Below, one piece after another: positions 9,730 through 20,083 of a stretch of DNA of 64,000 nucleotides (positions are counted from its first letter, which is position 1; every line of letters starts with the position of its first letter). The translations under genes were made by a program, and so were the position numbers. The stretch is from Beta vulgaris subsp. vulgaris. Taxonomy: Eukaryota > Streptophyta > Magnoliopsida > Caryophyllales > Amaranthaceae. The notes under the pieces are model-generated. The model saw nothing but the letters and a program-made list of their open reading frames with translations, was not told the origin of the DNA and did no database searches. The stretch lies in the NCBI RefSeq assembly GCF_026745355.1, contig NC_079209.1, positions 17,555,609-17,619,608 of the forward strand, read 5' to 3'.

Positions 9730-10500
9730 TGGGGCTCATTAGCCTTGGCGTAATCTCGAGCGAGGTCTCACCACCCCTCGAGTTTCTTCGGGCTCATTAA
9801 CCCCAGTGTAATCTCAAGCGAGGTCTCACCACCCCTCGAGTTACTTAGGGCTCATAATCCCCTAAGCCATCTCGAGCGAGGTGTCATCCACCCCTCGAGT
9901 TACTTAGGGCTCATTAGCCCCTGGGGGATCTGGAGCGAGGTTTTATCCACCCCTCGAGTTACTTAGGGCTCATTAGCCCCCGGGGGGATCTGGAGCGAGG
10001 TTTTATCCACCCCTCGGGTTACTTGAGGCTCATAGCCCCTGGAGTATCTCGAGCGAGATGTTATCCATCCCTCAAGTTACTTGGGCTCATTAGCCCCTGA
10101 GGCATCTCGAGCGAGGTGTCATCCACCCCTCGAGTTAATTGAGGCTTATTAGTCCCTGGGGTATCTCGAGCGAGGTTTCATCCACCCCTCGAGTTAATTG
10201 GGGCCCACTTAGCCCCTACGTGATCTCGAGCGAGGTGTCACCACCCCTCGAGTTACTTGGGGCTCATTAGCCCCTGAGTAATCTCGAGCAAGGTCTCATC
10301 CTCCCCTCGAGTTACTTGGGGATCATTAGCCCCTGAAATAATCTCAAGCGAGGTATCAGCGATCCCTTGAGATACTTGGGGCTCATTAGTCCCTGAGGCC
10401 TCTCGAGCGATGCAACACCCTTTGAAGTCCTTGGGGCTCATTAACCCCTGCGCCATCTCGAGTCAGATCTCATCGGCTCTCGAGGCCTAGCGTCCCTCGA
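9730..10500. repeat. CTCGAG-rich tandem array, about 59-bp period, about 13 units
   Basis: The word GGCTCATTAGCCCC (with variants) recurs at 9733, 9791, 9849, 9908, 9967, 10027, 10084, 10143, 10202, 10261, 10320, 10380 and 10435, a spacing of 55-60 bp. Each unit holds ATCTCGAGCGAGGT and CACCCCTCGAGTTACTT. Read on the - strand, the unit matches the array at 61216-61900, so both belong to the same gypsy family. The array sits between antisense gene A and where the 3' LTR should start. Confidence 0.9.
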
Positions 10501-10819
10501 GATAGGCTACGCCTCTAAGGGCACTTTTGGGCCATTCATTTTGGGTCGTCCCTAATCCGATCTGGACGAACCGGATCGGTTAATAAAAAATGATGTGGTT
10601 TCGCTCCTAACCGGATCCGTTAATTGACCCAAAATTTGGCGCCTATAATTTGGTGGATTTACTGATTCGATTTTGAGAGAACTAGATCTATTTTTTTGTG
10701 TCATATAAGGTTTTTTCCACTAGTAATAAAACCAAAATGAAGAGATTTTTGATCAGATCCAGGTGAATTTTCTTAATTATTTAATGAAATATATAGATAC
10801 ATGCACACTAACTGATTAA
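10501..10819. other. Junction region after the array; expected 3' LTR not recognised
   Basis: No gene. TTTTGGGTC (10539-10547) and GACCCAAAA (10626-10634) form an imperfect inverted repeat with two CCGGATC.GTTAAT words inside. The LTR seen at 60850-61215 has no counterpart here, so the gypsy element appears truncated or rearranged. Confidence 0.5.
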
Positions 10820-10902
10820 GGGTTTGTTCTGCCCAACATATTTTCAGTTCAGTTGCAATCAATTCATTTCAGTTCCTAATTTATTTATCTGATAATAAAC
10901 AA

Positions 10903-10985
10903 TGATTATTATTATTATTACAATTATTTTATAATAACAATAATAATAATAATTATTATTATTATAATAATTATTAATATTATTA
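10903..10985. repeat. (ATT)n/(AAT)n microsatellite
   Basis: Runs of ATT, AAT and again ATT triplets produce an imperfect palindrome within the Harbinger remnant. Confidence 0.9.
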
Positions 10986-11339
10986 TCTATATGATTTTAC
11001 TAATTATATTGAAAATGATATCTTAACCCTAAGAAGTACACATTTTAATAATATTTGTCAGTTTTCAAAGGAAATACTTTTCAATAGATGACAACAACGA
11101 TACTATTAGTAATAACAGCAATAATACTTGTCATTGTTGAAATGATCATATTTTTTAATACACGTTTTGATAGTTGAACTACTAGGCAAAGTAATAGTAC
11201 TATCGAACATTAACTAGTTTTTCATAATCGGTTAATTATTTGTCTTCTTTTTGCCCGTAAATTTTCTCTATCACCTCGGGATTATATTGCATTAACTGCC
11301 ATATTTCTTCAGTTATTTTCTGTTGTATGTTATTGATAG
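10986..11339. other. AT-rich interior of the Harbinger remnant
   Basis: No gene is recognised. It may hold decayed sequence downstream of the transposase, which reads on the - strand. Confidence 0.4.
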
Positions 11340-11591
11340 CTATTTTTTGTTATCATCATACATATTATGATCAACTCTTTGTTACATGGCTTCAATTTGG
11401 TGTGTGAAAGGAATTTCTAGAACATGTAAATGCATAAAATTGTGTAGAGTAAAACAAGCAACGATAATTTTTAACTGATTAGCCTTGTCCATTTGCTGCA
11501 TCGATTTTAGAACCTTCTACCTATTGTTGAGAATCGTAAAGACCCTCTCAATTACATTTCAATAAGAAGAATGTCTGTAATTGAACTGCTC
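11340..11591 (-). pseudogene. PIF/Harbinger transposase, C-terminal fragment
   Basis: Reading the - strand from 11591 gives EQFNYRHSSY, a stop, NVIERVFTILNNR, a stop, KVLKSMQQMDKANQLKIIVA and CFTLHNFMHLHV. This matches the hallmark end of the DDE_Tnp_4 (HARBI1-type) transposase, where FNxRHSSxRNVIERxFGVLK precedes IVxACxxLHNF. The DDE enzyme cuts and pastes the element with TTA/TAA target preference. Only this tail is left: the segment carrying the earlier catalytic residues is missing beyond 11591, where CACTA sequence starts. Two in-frame stops show it is dead. It is too broken to appear as one open frame. Confidence 0.8.
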
Positions 11592-11700
11592 ATTGCTAAT
11601 GTGCGTCGCACACAAGCAAGGTGCGACGCACATTGCCCCTGCCATCCAGGCTAGCCTGGGAAGGACAATGTGCGTCGCACATTGGGCAAGGTGCGACCAT
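11592..11700. repeat. Left subterminal repeats of CACTA 1
   Basis: AATGTGCGTCGCAC (from 11598) pairs with GTGCGACGCACATT (to about 11634) as a 14-bp stem, followed by further ATGTGCGTCGCAC and GGTGCGAC copies. Confidence 0.85.
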
Positions 11701-11766
11701 TTTGAGCAATACTCAACCAATGTTGCAATACTTAACCAATAATGTACAAATACTACACTAACAAGT

Positions 11767-13048
11767 TACTTGGCCTTTTCTTCCCCCACGAGATGTTTAA
11801 AATATTGCACAAAATGGTCTTTGAGTTCGTTGATATCATCTATGGTGTATGGCTCAATGCTTGAAGGAAAAATTCTATAAATATGTTAACTTAGTTAATA
11901 AACTTTAAAATTATATAAGTAAAGTAACGAATTTACAACATATATATACCTTCTTCAAATCATTTGACTAAAAGAGAAAGCGGACGATTAAAAACATGTA
12001 TCTCATGAAGAAATAGTCGCATTCATCTCATCCCGTTTGTTGAGCATACTACGCCACTTTTAAATACACATATTAGAATCGAAAAATTAAGAAATATTAA
12101 ATAGGACTATAAAATGCGTATCAAATACAAAACCATAAGAGCTTTACCTTCATAGGTATCCAAGACAATTTTGTTGCTTTTTTGATACCTTCAAGGCGCG
12201 TGAATGATGTATATGCTCTAAGTAAAAAAAAAATTAACAATGAAAGAATTACTACAAACATTTATAAATTATTTAAAATATCATAAAATACATGTAAGAA
12301 TTATAAGAATTATTAACTTACATATGCATCAGTTCCTTGATAGCTAAGTCTCTATCTCTCCTAAGCGAATCAAATACATATACGGTTTTTTCTGGATAGA
12401 GAAAGGACGAGAACAATCCAATGTTCCCTGAAGCATGCAACAAAATGTGATGTTCAACATATACTTTAACTAGAAGTTCATATATAAAGATAAAACAAAG
12501 TAAAAATTAGTTTAACCAACATACTTTTCAATGTACAAAAACATGATGTATGTCATCTCTCGATAGGCTTTCATTGACATTTGCATGTAGTTGGTCGCGG
12601 CATCTGGTTCAGTGCGTAGCATAGTCTCCGAAATCAAACTAGGACACACGGAACCAATATTTGAATCTCCATTCAGCTCATTTTCATCTGACAAGTACCT
12701 ACACTCCAAATATTTATAGTTAGACCAATAATAATAATAAATATCAATTTTGGTTAGTTTAGAGTTTGAGAAATCTCACATCATAAATACTTGCAAAATG
12801 GATACATTAAGCCATTCCCCCGTCAGAAATTTGAAAACATCTTGTCGGGAGAGAATGATCATCTGATTAGTAGTATAGTTGAAGTAGGAACTTCGACTAA
12901 CTTCGATACAAAAAGGCTCATCGGCGGGTTTTTTGCAAAACAATTGATGCATATCGTTGACAGAAGTAGACATATCCTCAAGTGACAAGTCAATCAATGG
13001 ATCTACATGTCTATGTGCAGACTCATTGGTGCAAGGAGCATTAACCAC
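11767..13048 (-). pseudogene. Ulp1-like (C48) cysteine protease gene of CACTA 1
   Basis: Exons on the - strand encode a Ulp1/SENP-type domain, the SUMO-protease fold that many plant CACTA and MULE elements have captured. The region 13048-12776 ends in EWLNVSILQVFM, and 12709-12512 holds VCPSLISETMLR and ending MTYIMFLYIEK. The exon at about 12428-12322 holds the catalytic-His context EHWIVLVL and then VYVFDSLRRDRD. The exon at 12223-12150 reads LSWIPMK. The exon at about 12050-11950 holds the Cys context QQTG-stop-DECDYFFMRYM. The last exon ends IDDINELKDHFVQYFKHL, with its stop at 11767. Breaks include a TGA three codons before the catalytic Cys and a frameshift after the His motif. It may be spliced to the TNPA-like gene upstream. 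Confidence 0.75.
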
Positions 13049-13213
13049 TGTTTTCTTTTTCTTCTTCGTCGCACTTTCTTTAGGTATATGTTCCTAATTC
13101 AAATCGACTTCTTTTTAATTCATATTATATATAAAGTAAAGATTATTTGGTATATATAAATCAATATTTCTAAGCATATACATTTAGATTTCTTATTATA
13201 CTAAATCATAATA

Positions 13214-14848
13214 CTAAACATAAGCTACCTGATTATCTGAGACTAAAAATACCAACTCTTTTGGCCATTCTAAGACATAACCCTCAGCTTGACTGAGTTT
13301 CGTGATAAATGGAGTAGGGAGTGGAACTGGAGCATTTTCATAATCGGCATAAAAATCATCAACAGATACTCTCACGGTGGTCGTAGAGTGTGACGATGAC
13401 TCCTGTCGTGGATGAACGGTACCCTCAGCTACAATGATCGGTCCCGAGACATCCGTTATTGCCAAGCGACACGGAACTTGACTCTTAACATCCAATGAGA
13501 GAAGAATGTCATCAATTAAATGTTTTAGAAGCATAATATAATAATTAGAACATATATAAAATGAAAATATACCTGCAAGCCCCCCGATTGACAACTACTA
13601 GGAACGACTGGAGCGGAAGGAATTGGTACTTGAATACCTAATTGCGCCGTAAAAGCCATGAATCTTTCCTGAATTAATGCATCTATCTTCGAGTTCATCT
13701 CTTCCATTGTCTATTCTCTAACTCTTTGGCTCACTCTAGCCTCTAACGCCTCCATCTCCACATCATCCATGCCCTTACCCTTGCAAGCAATACTGCTCCG
13801 ATCGGGATCTCCCCGAACAGATGTAATCTCAATGCTACGCCCAGCTGTTAACACACGCCCACGTCGGTCTTTCCTCTGTAGAGCACGTGATAGAGCATCA
13901 TCCATCCGACTTGGAACAAACTCTCCTTCACTTTCTTTCTTTTTCAAATCATCCTGCATTCAGGTTAAAAAAATCATATGATTAGTAGAAGACGAGTAAG
14001 TAGACAAGCAAAACGTTATAAACTTTGAACAATGCTTACAATGGACTCTTTTATATTTTGTGTTTCTTCATCAGGAAAGAAGAAATTTCCATCCTTATCT
14101 TTTTTCGATCTCGCGAGAAGCCAAGGCAATGTCCGATCCGGCAAGGAGGAAATCATCTTGCTTTTTCACTTTTAGCCTAATATAGGATTTAGTAACCAGT
14201 CAATATTAAAGAACCTAATGATAATATAATTTCATATTATATATTACATACTTGGAACTCCTGAGAGCTATATTTTTCTACAAACTTATCCCAGATCTCT
14301 CGCATGATGAAAGGATACATCTCGTACGGTCGCCTATCATTGTTAGGCCCCTTCCTCGTTTTCGTGATCCATCTAGTCACCAATCTTGACTTGAAATCTC
14401 TCCACCGTTTATAACATGTAGTCAAGATATCTCGTTTCTTCAAAATATCCTCTTCTATTCCAAACTCTCTCTTCAATATACAAAAATAAATCAATTAATA
14501 ATAAACGATTAGAATAATAAAAATAAATTAGTGTATTAAAAGAATAAGGTCGTTACTTACTTTAACATCTTCCCACAAAGTCTTTTTTGTGCCTTCTGGA
14601 ACATCATCCCAACTGTTGTACAAGATAGACACTTTGCTACTGCTGATCTCCCCGCAATATATCTTGTACTCACCAGCAAATTGTCCAATCGGACGTATCC
14701 ACTCATCCCACAGAAGAACTCTTTGAAAGCCGGATTTGGAACGTATCCCTTTTGTAGGACCTCTTGGCCTGCTCAATTCCTTCTTCCTAGTAGCTCCATC
14801 AGCAATCTGGGGCTCATCAGGTGCATCATGCATTATCTCATCTTCCAT
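13214..14848 (-). pseudogene. TNPA-like protein gene of CACTA 1 (Transposase_24 / Ptta-En-Spm family)
   Basis: The likely start is the ATG at 14848 (MEDEIMHDAP). Exon 14848-14528 and exon 14494-14237 together form the Transposase_24 domain (GQFAGEYKIYCGEI, SWDDVPEGTKKTLWEDVK, then CYKRWRDFKSRLVTRW). The exon at about 14150-14041 reads DGNFFFPDEETQNI. The exon 13959-13711 is charged and coiled-coil-like. The segment 13550-13214 contains SVDDFYADYENAPVP and VLEWPKELVF, a domain common in CACTA proteins before the Ulp1 part. TNPA-type proteins bind subterminal repeats and assist the TNP2 transposase. At least one stop (VRE-stop-TMEEMN) lies near 13709. Exon borders are approximate. Confidence 0.75.
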
Positions 14849-15020
14849 CACTACACCTGAAACCATGTACATGCATGTTAGATTAATCAATAAAGTAATA
14901 AACATGTATTTGAACATGCAAACCACAAAATAAATAATTAAAGATATTAAAACATAGTAGTTGTGTTAATATTACATAATTTACCTATTAATCAGCTATT
15001 TCTTTGCCAACGTAAAATCC

Positions 15021-18000
15021 TCATTGTGTCTCAACGAATGTATTTGTGTTTAGATCTTCCCTTAATGTACTTGGAATGACTACTGACGAAGCAATGACTT
15101 CATTGAATTGTGCATCGTAATCTTCTTCATCGTGTACATCATCAATTCCAAGTATTCTCCTTTTTCCTTCCATGACAACAAACCATTTTGAATCGGCAGG
15201 GTCAACCATGTAGAATACTTGTTTTGCTTGTGATGCCAATATTAAGTTATCTTCATGATGTCCTAACCGGCTGAAATTGACTAATGTAAAAAAGCCATGT
15301 TCATCCTTCTTCACACCACGACGAATATCAACCCACTTGCATTGGAACAGCGGAATTTTGAAGTCAACATAGTCAAGTTCTAATATCTCTTCAATGAACA
15401 CATAGTAAGACTTCATTGTCTCAACAATTGTTCTCTCTCTTTTACTTTTATACTCTGATGACAAAGCCCCCATCGTAACACCACAATTTTGCACCGTGGA
15501 TTTGTCATCTTGCCGCTTAGTATAAAATGTATAAGCATTGATGTCATACCCCTCATAGTAAAGAACTTGCGTCTTTGACCCATATGCCAACCAATTCAAC
15601 GTATCCGGTACATTGTTAGGAGTATGAGATAATTGGTTCATAACTCGTTCTTTAAACCAATCAACGAACGTCGATTATGCTCAATCATCAAGTCACGTTC
15701 ATTCTTCAATGGATACTGAACACTAAGCAAGTCATGTGCTCATCTAAGTAAGGTGAACTTGTTTCAGATTTTGTAACAAATAATTCGCTTTTCTTTTCAA
15801 CTTCCATCAAGACAAATCTTTTTCTCCCAATGGACCACAACCTTCAAGCCTTCCTTCATGTCTAGATTTTGGCAAACCAATTGCTTGTGCACGTGCTAAA
15901 TACTGACTTACATATTCAGATACTTCCTCAGCAACTGTTCTTTGGACAATACTTGCTTCTGGTCTAGCTGGATTCATCACTTTACCTTCGAGTACCCATA
16001 TGTCTTTCAAAAGGCCACATATACCTCATACAAACGGGCCCACAAAGTTTAATTTCTCTGACAAGATGGATTATCAAATGAGGCATGATGTCAAAGAACG
16101 ATGGTGGAAATACATTTCAAATCGGCACATCGTCTCTATTACATCGGCTTGCAAGTTATCTAGAGTGTTAGGATCAATCACCTTGGTAGAGATAGTTCTG
16201 AAGAAGAAACACAACTTTGTGATTTTATATCTTACTTGGGAAGGCAAAATTCCTCGTATTGCAACAGGTAATAAATGCTGCATCAAGATATGACAATCAT
16301 GAGATTTCAAACCAACAAGTTTCAAGTCCTTCAGTGAGACAAGGTTTCGGAAATTTGACGAGTATCCAGCAGGAACCTTTAACCTATGCAGGGACTCACA
16401 AAAACTGTTTTCTCCTTCTTAGACAAAGTGTAGCAAGCTGGTGGAAGATAATAGCGTTTCCCGCTCCTGAGGTGCTAGTTCTGGTCTGCCCATTTCAGCC
16501 ATGTCTTTCCTAGCTTTAACTCCATCCTTTGTCTTCCCGGGCATATTCAACAATGTTCCGACAATGGCATCACAAACATTTTTCTCAATGTGCATTAAAT
16601 CAAGACAATGTTTGACTTCCAAACATTCCCAATACGGAAGGTCCCAAAACTTAGATCTTTTCTTGTATAAGTTCTTTGAGACACTTTTGAAGGGCTTGCC
16701 AAAAATTGTTTCAATATCCTTTACCCTATTAAAAACCTCTTTTCCACGTAAGGTACAGGGGCTTCTCTCATCTCCACTTTTCCGTTGAACAACTTTTTCT
16801 TCTTACGGAATGGATGATCTAAAGGAAGCCATGTACGATAATGCAGGTACACATTCTTCCCACAATGATGTAACCGCTTGTCAATCATATCCTCATCACA
16901 AATAGGGCATGCCTTTGCTCCTTTAACCGTATACCCTGACAAATTCCCATAAGCCGGGAAATCATTAATCGTGCAAAATATCATGGCACGCAATGTGAAG
17001 TCAGTTTTCGCATACGCATCGAACATGGAAAAACCTTCATCCCACAACAATTTTAGATCTTGAAGGAGTGGGTCAAGATACACATCTATTTTGTTTTCGG
17101 GTTGCTTAGGACCCGAAATAAGAAGCGATAGCATAATAAATTTACGCTTCATACATAACCAGGGAGGAGATTATAAATTGTCAGTAGAACCGGCCAAGTG
17201 CTATGTTGGGTACCTAGTGTGCCAAATGGGTTCATCCCATCTGTACAAAGTCCAAGCCTAAGATTTCGAGGTTCTTTACCAAAATCGGGAAACTTTCGGT
17301 CGATATTTCTCCATTGCGGAGAATCGGCCGGATGTCTAAGCATCCCATCTTTCTTCCTCTGTCCGCATGCCATCTTAATAATTTAGCATTATTTTCATCC
17401 GAAAATAAACGCCTAAATCTCGGAATGATTGGAAGATACCAAAGAACCTTCAATAGAGTTTCTTTCTTTCTCTTCCCCTCATCAATATTCTCTTTTACCT
17501 TGTATCGAGACTTTCCACACCTAGGATACTCACGCAAATCCAGGTACTCGTTTCGATACAACACACAATCATTTTGACATGCATGTATCTTCTATATTCC
17601 ATACCTAATGGACACAAAATTTCTTTGCCTCGTAGGTAGAGTTGGGCATTTCATTCCCTTCAGGTAGCAATTTTGTAAAAAAGTGAACAACTCACTTAGA
17701 CTTTTATCTGTCCAACTATGCTTCGATTCATATTGAACAATGTGAGGATGCCAGAAAGTTTAGTGAAATTCTTACACCTCGGATACATAGGTTTTCCGCT
17801 ACACTTAAAATACTAGCATACATATGCGGACGATCGGTTCCTTCATCCTCCAAATTTGCAACATCTCATCTACGCTATCATTTTCATCATCTATCATATC
17901 ATTTTCATCATCTACCCTAACATTCTCATTATTAGCATCTCCTTCAATCTCGACCTCAACCTCAACCTCATCAACATGCAAATCATCACACAAGCTAGTG

Positions 18001-18269
18001 GAGCTCATACCCATATCATAAAACTCTCCATTCCATGTCCACCTAGTATAGTTACTCTTAAACCCACGATGAATCAAATGATCTTTAATTTAATTCATAT
18101 CACGATACCCCCTTGAGTTACTGCAATCACAATCACAACAAGGACACAAGACTAACTTTGACCCATTCGGCGATTGATGTTCTAACGCAACTCTGATAAA
18201 TTCATTAACTCCTTGTAGAAATATCGTCGAAATTCGATTACCATACATCCAGTTTCGATCCATATTCAT
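15021..18269 (-). pseudogene. TNP2-like CACTA transposase of CACTA 1 (Transposase_21, DUF4218, DUF4216)
   Basis: Reading left from the ATG at 18269, the transposase-associated domain comes first (NRISTIFLQGVNEFI, CPCCDCDCSN), with an in-frame TAA near 18090. An acidic stretch is at 18077-17805. The Transposase_21 core spans about 17564-16721 (RCGKSRYK, WYLPIIPRFRRLF, WPVLLTIYNLLP, DEGFSMFDAY, CTINDFPAYGNLSG, KACPICDEDM). EVKHCLDLMHIEKNVCDAIV lies at 16622, the DUF4218 region (SHDCHILMQHLLPVAI) at 16325-16074, and DUF4216 at 15641-15021 (CKWVDIRRGVKKDEHGF, SQAKQVFYMVDP). TNP2 performs strand cleavage at the CACTA termini. The gene is full length in layout but broken by several stops and frame changes. 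Confidence 0.85.
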
Positions 18270-19150
18270 ACACTAGAGACACCAAACAAGAACAGAATCG
18301 ATCACATCATTCAAAGTGGTTTATCAAATGCAGTCATGACCATTTGGGTCCTTATCACTCCAACCTAACCCATCCTTGAGTTTCTCATCTCACTAGTGAA
18401 TGAACATTTGGTTTTCAATTCTAAGAAAAATACTGCAGCACTTCCCTATAGTTCTCCAAGTACACGATGAATATAGTAGTTAAACTATCAACATATGTAC
18501 CCAGAGAACGCTTAGGGAAATGATTGGGATCTTTCTTAGAATCAAAAACCAAACATTCATTCACATCCTAAGTGAGATAAGAAACTCAAAGACAGTCCCA
18601 AACCGGGGACTATTCAAGACTTACTCCTAATTAGTAAGCCTCAAACGGGTATCTAGGCAAATGATGCACATTGCAATAAAACAACACAAACCAACCCAAT
18701 CCTTAGATTTCCCTCCCCACCCCATTAAGGTATGTCTATATAGGTTTGGTTATGATTCAACTTATACTTTCCCAATCACATAATAACCAAACAATTCACA
18801 TATATACATTCCTAATCATTTAACCAAACAATAATTCATTAAATTAACGTAAATCAGAAAATAACAAAAAATGTAATACATACCTCTGCTCTAAAGGAGC
18901 AGCGAAGACAAACACTCCGACGTGAGATTGGAAAATCGTCAAACCGCAACTGAAATACAATGTAAACGAGTGGCAAAGTGAGAGAATGCATGATTATTAA
19001 TGTTAATTAACACAAAAATTTTAAAAACAACAGAAAAATATATACAATGCCGGCGAGAATGGGAGATAGCACCGGTGATTATGCGGCAAGTCGGAACCGG
19101 CGACGTGAACTGAGCGCCGAGAAGAATGTCGAAGATGAGAATAAATGAAG
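18270..19150. other. 5' untranslated/upstream part of CACTA 1 TNP2
   Basis: No protein is supported. On the - strand it should contain the leader and leader introns of TNP2. Confidence 0.5.
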
Positions 19151-19450
19151 GGAGAACCGGCGGCGAGAATGAGAAAGAGAGAACCGGTGCAGCGAGTCGC
19201 GAGAGTGAGGAAGATGGCACCACTGAAGAGGGCACCGGCGAGAGTGACGACCGAGAATGAGAGAGAGAGAACCGGTGCAGCGAGTCGCGAGAGTGAGGAA
19301 GATGGCACCACTGAAGAGGGCACCGGCGAGAGTGACGACCGAGAATGAGAGAGAGAGAACCGGTGTAGCGAGCCGGCGAGAGTGACGAAGATGGCACCGC
19401 CGAAGAGGGCACCGACGAGAGTGACGATCGAGAATGAGAGAGAGGGGGAA
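19151..19450. repeat. 88-bp GA-rich tandem repeat in the 5' region of CACTA 1
   Basis: The word ACCGGTGCAGCGAG recurs at 19183 and 19271, and as ACCGGTGTAGCGAG at 19359, an exact 88-bp step. Units contain AGTGACGACCGAGAATGAGA. Long open frames here are products of low complexity. Confidence 0.85.
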
Positions 19451-19654
19451 AGAGAGTGTGTGTGTGTGTGTGAGAGTGCAGGTACGCCAGAAGCGGAAGT
19501 CGCCGGCGAGAGTAAGGGTACACCGGCGAGAGTTAGGGAGCGTCGGCGAGTGTGCACGAGGGTAACTTAGGGTGTGTCGCAGGAGAGAGAGAGAGCAGCA
19601 GTAGTTTGTATTGTGTTAAGGCTCAAAAAAACAAGCCGTTGGGAAAATTCTAAT

Positions 19655-19989
19655 AGGTGGGCCTGATGATTTGCGTCGGACGGGTTAGAGGGTCCGACGC
19701 ATATTGCCTTTGTGCGTCGCACACAGCCCTTAGTACGACGCAAATTGGCCTCCGTTTCTCCACACTACAACGCAACAATATGCGTCGCACCACAGAAACA
19801 TGCGACACACAAAGGCAATATGTGTCGCACACGCAGAGGGTGCGACGCATATTGCTCGTATACCTGAAATGTTTGTTGATGTTTGCGTCGTACACTATGT
19901 GGTGTGCGACGCAGTTAGGGTTTTTGCATCATTTCCGTTTCAGTGCGATGCACATCAGGGGGCGCAAATCGTCGTTTCTCTACTAGTGT
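19655..19989. repeat. Right subterminal repeats and terminus of CACTA 1
   Basis: TGCGTCGGAC/GTCCGACGCATATT, TGTGCGTCGCAC, ATGCGTCGCAC and GTGCGACGCATATTG alternate in both orientations up to the terminal CTACTAGTG. Confidence 0.85.
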
Positions 19990-20083
19990 CTCCTAAGCTT
20001 CACCTCCTTATGTTTGTATCATGTGCACTCAATTTGTAGCCCACTGTAATCCCGCACAATTTTTTGAATTTTATAAATATTTC

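Larger units (their letters stand above)
10820..11591 (-). mobile_element. PIF/Harbinger element remnant, right part missing
   Basis: The proposed left end is GGGTTTGTTCTGCCCAACAT at 10820, preceded by TAA (10817-10819) and followed by TTTTCAGTTCAGTT and an ATT/AAT microsatellite. The same layout occurs in the MITE at 50389-50708. A Harbinger transposase fragment on the - strand lies at 11340-11591. The sequence then switches abruptly to CACTA subterminal repeats. Linking the terminus and the transposase fragment into one element is inference. Confidence 0.6.
11592..19989 (-). mobile_element. CACTA (En/Spm) element 1 with TNP2, TNPA and Ulp1-like genes, left end truncated
   Basis: The right end is TTTCTCTACTAGTG at 19976-19989, which reads inward as CACTAGTAGAGAAA. 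GTGCGACGCA words fill both subterminal regions (11592-11700 and 19665-19965). All three genes point left: TNP2 (15021-18269), a TNPA-like gene (13214-14848) and a Ulp1-like protease (11767-13048). No CACTA terminus is found at the left; the sequence abuts a Harbinger transposase fragment there. All genes carry stops or frameshifts, so the element cannot move itself. Confidence 0.88.

Noticed and set aside
9730..10500. CRISPR-like array
   Set aside because: Units are contiguous tandem repeats without unique spacers, and the context is a plant retrotransposon.
10718..10730. CACTAGTAATAAA as the missing left terminus of CACTA 1
   Set aside because: It shares only CACTAGTA with the right end. 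The 3-bp flanks differ (TTC versus TCT), and a Harbinger remnant, not CACTA sequence, follows for 850 bases.
18939..19570. Long ORFs on both strands (up to 194 codons)
   Set aside because: They run through GA/CT-rich 88-bp tandem repeats and a TG microsatellite, with no domain features.
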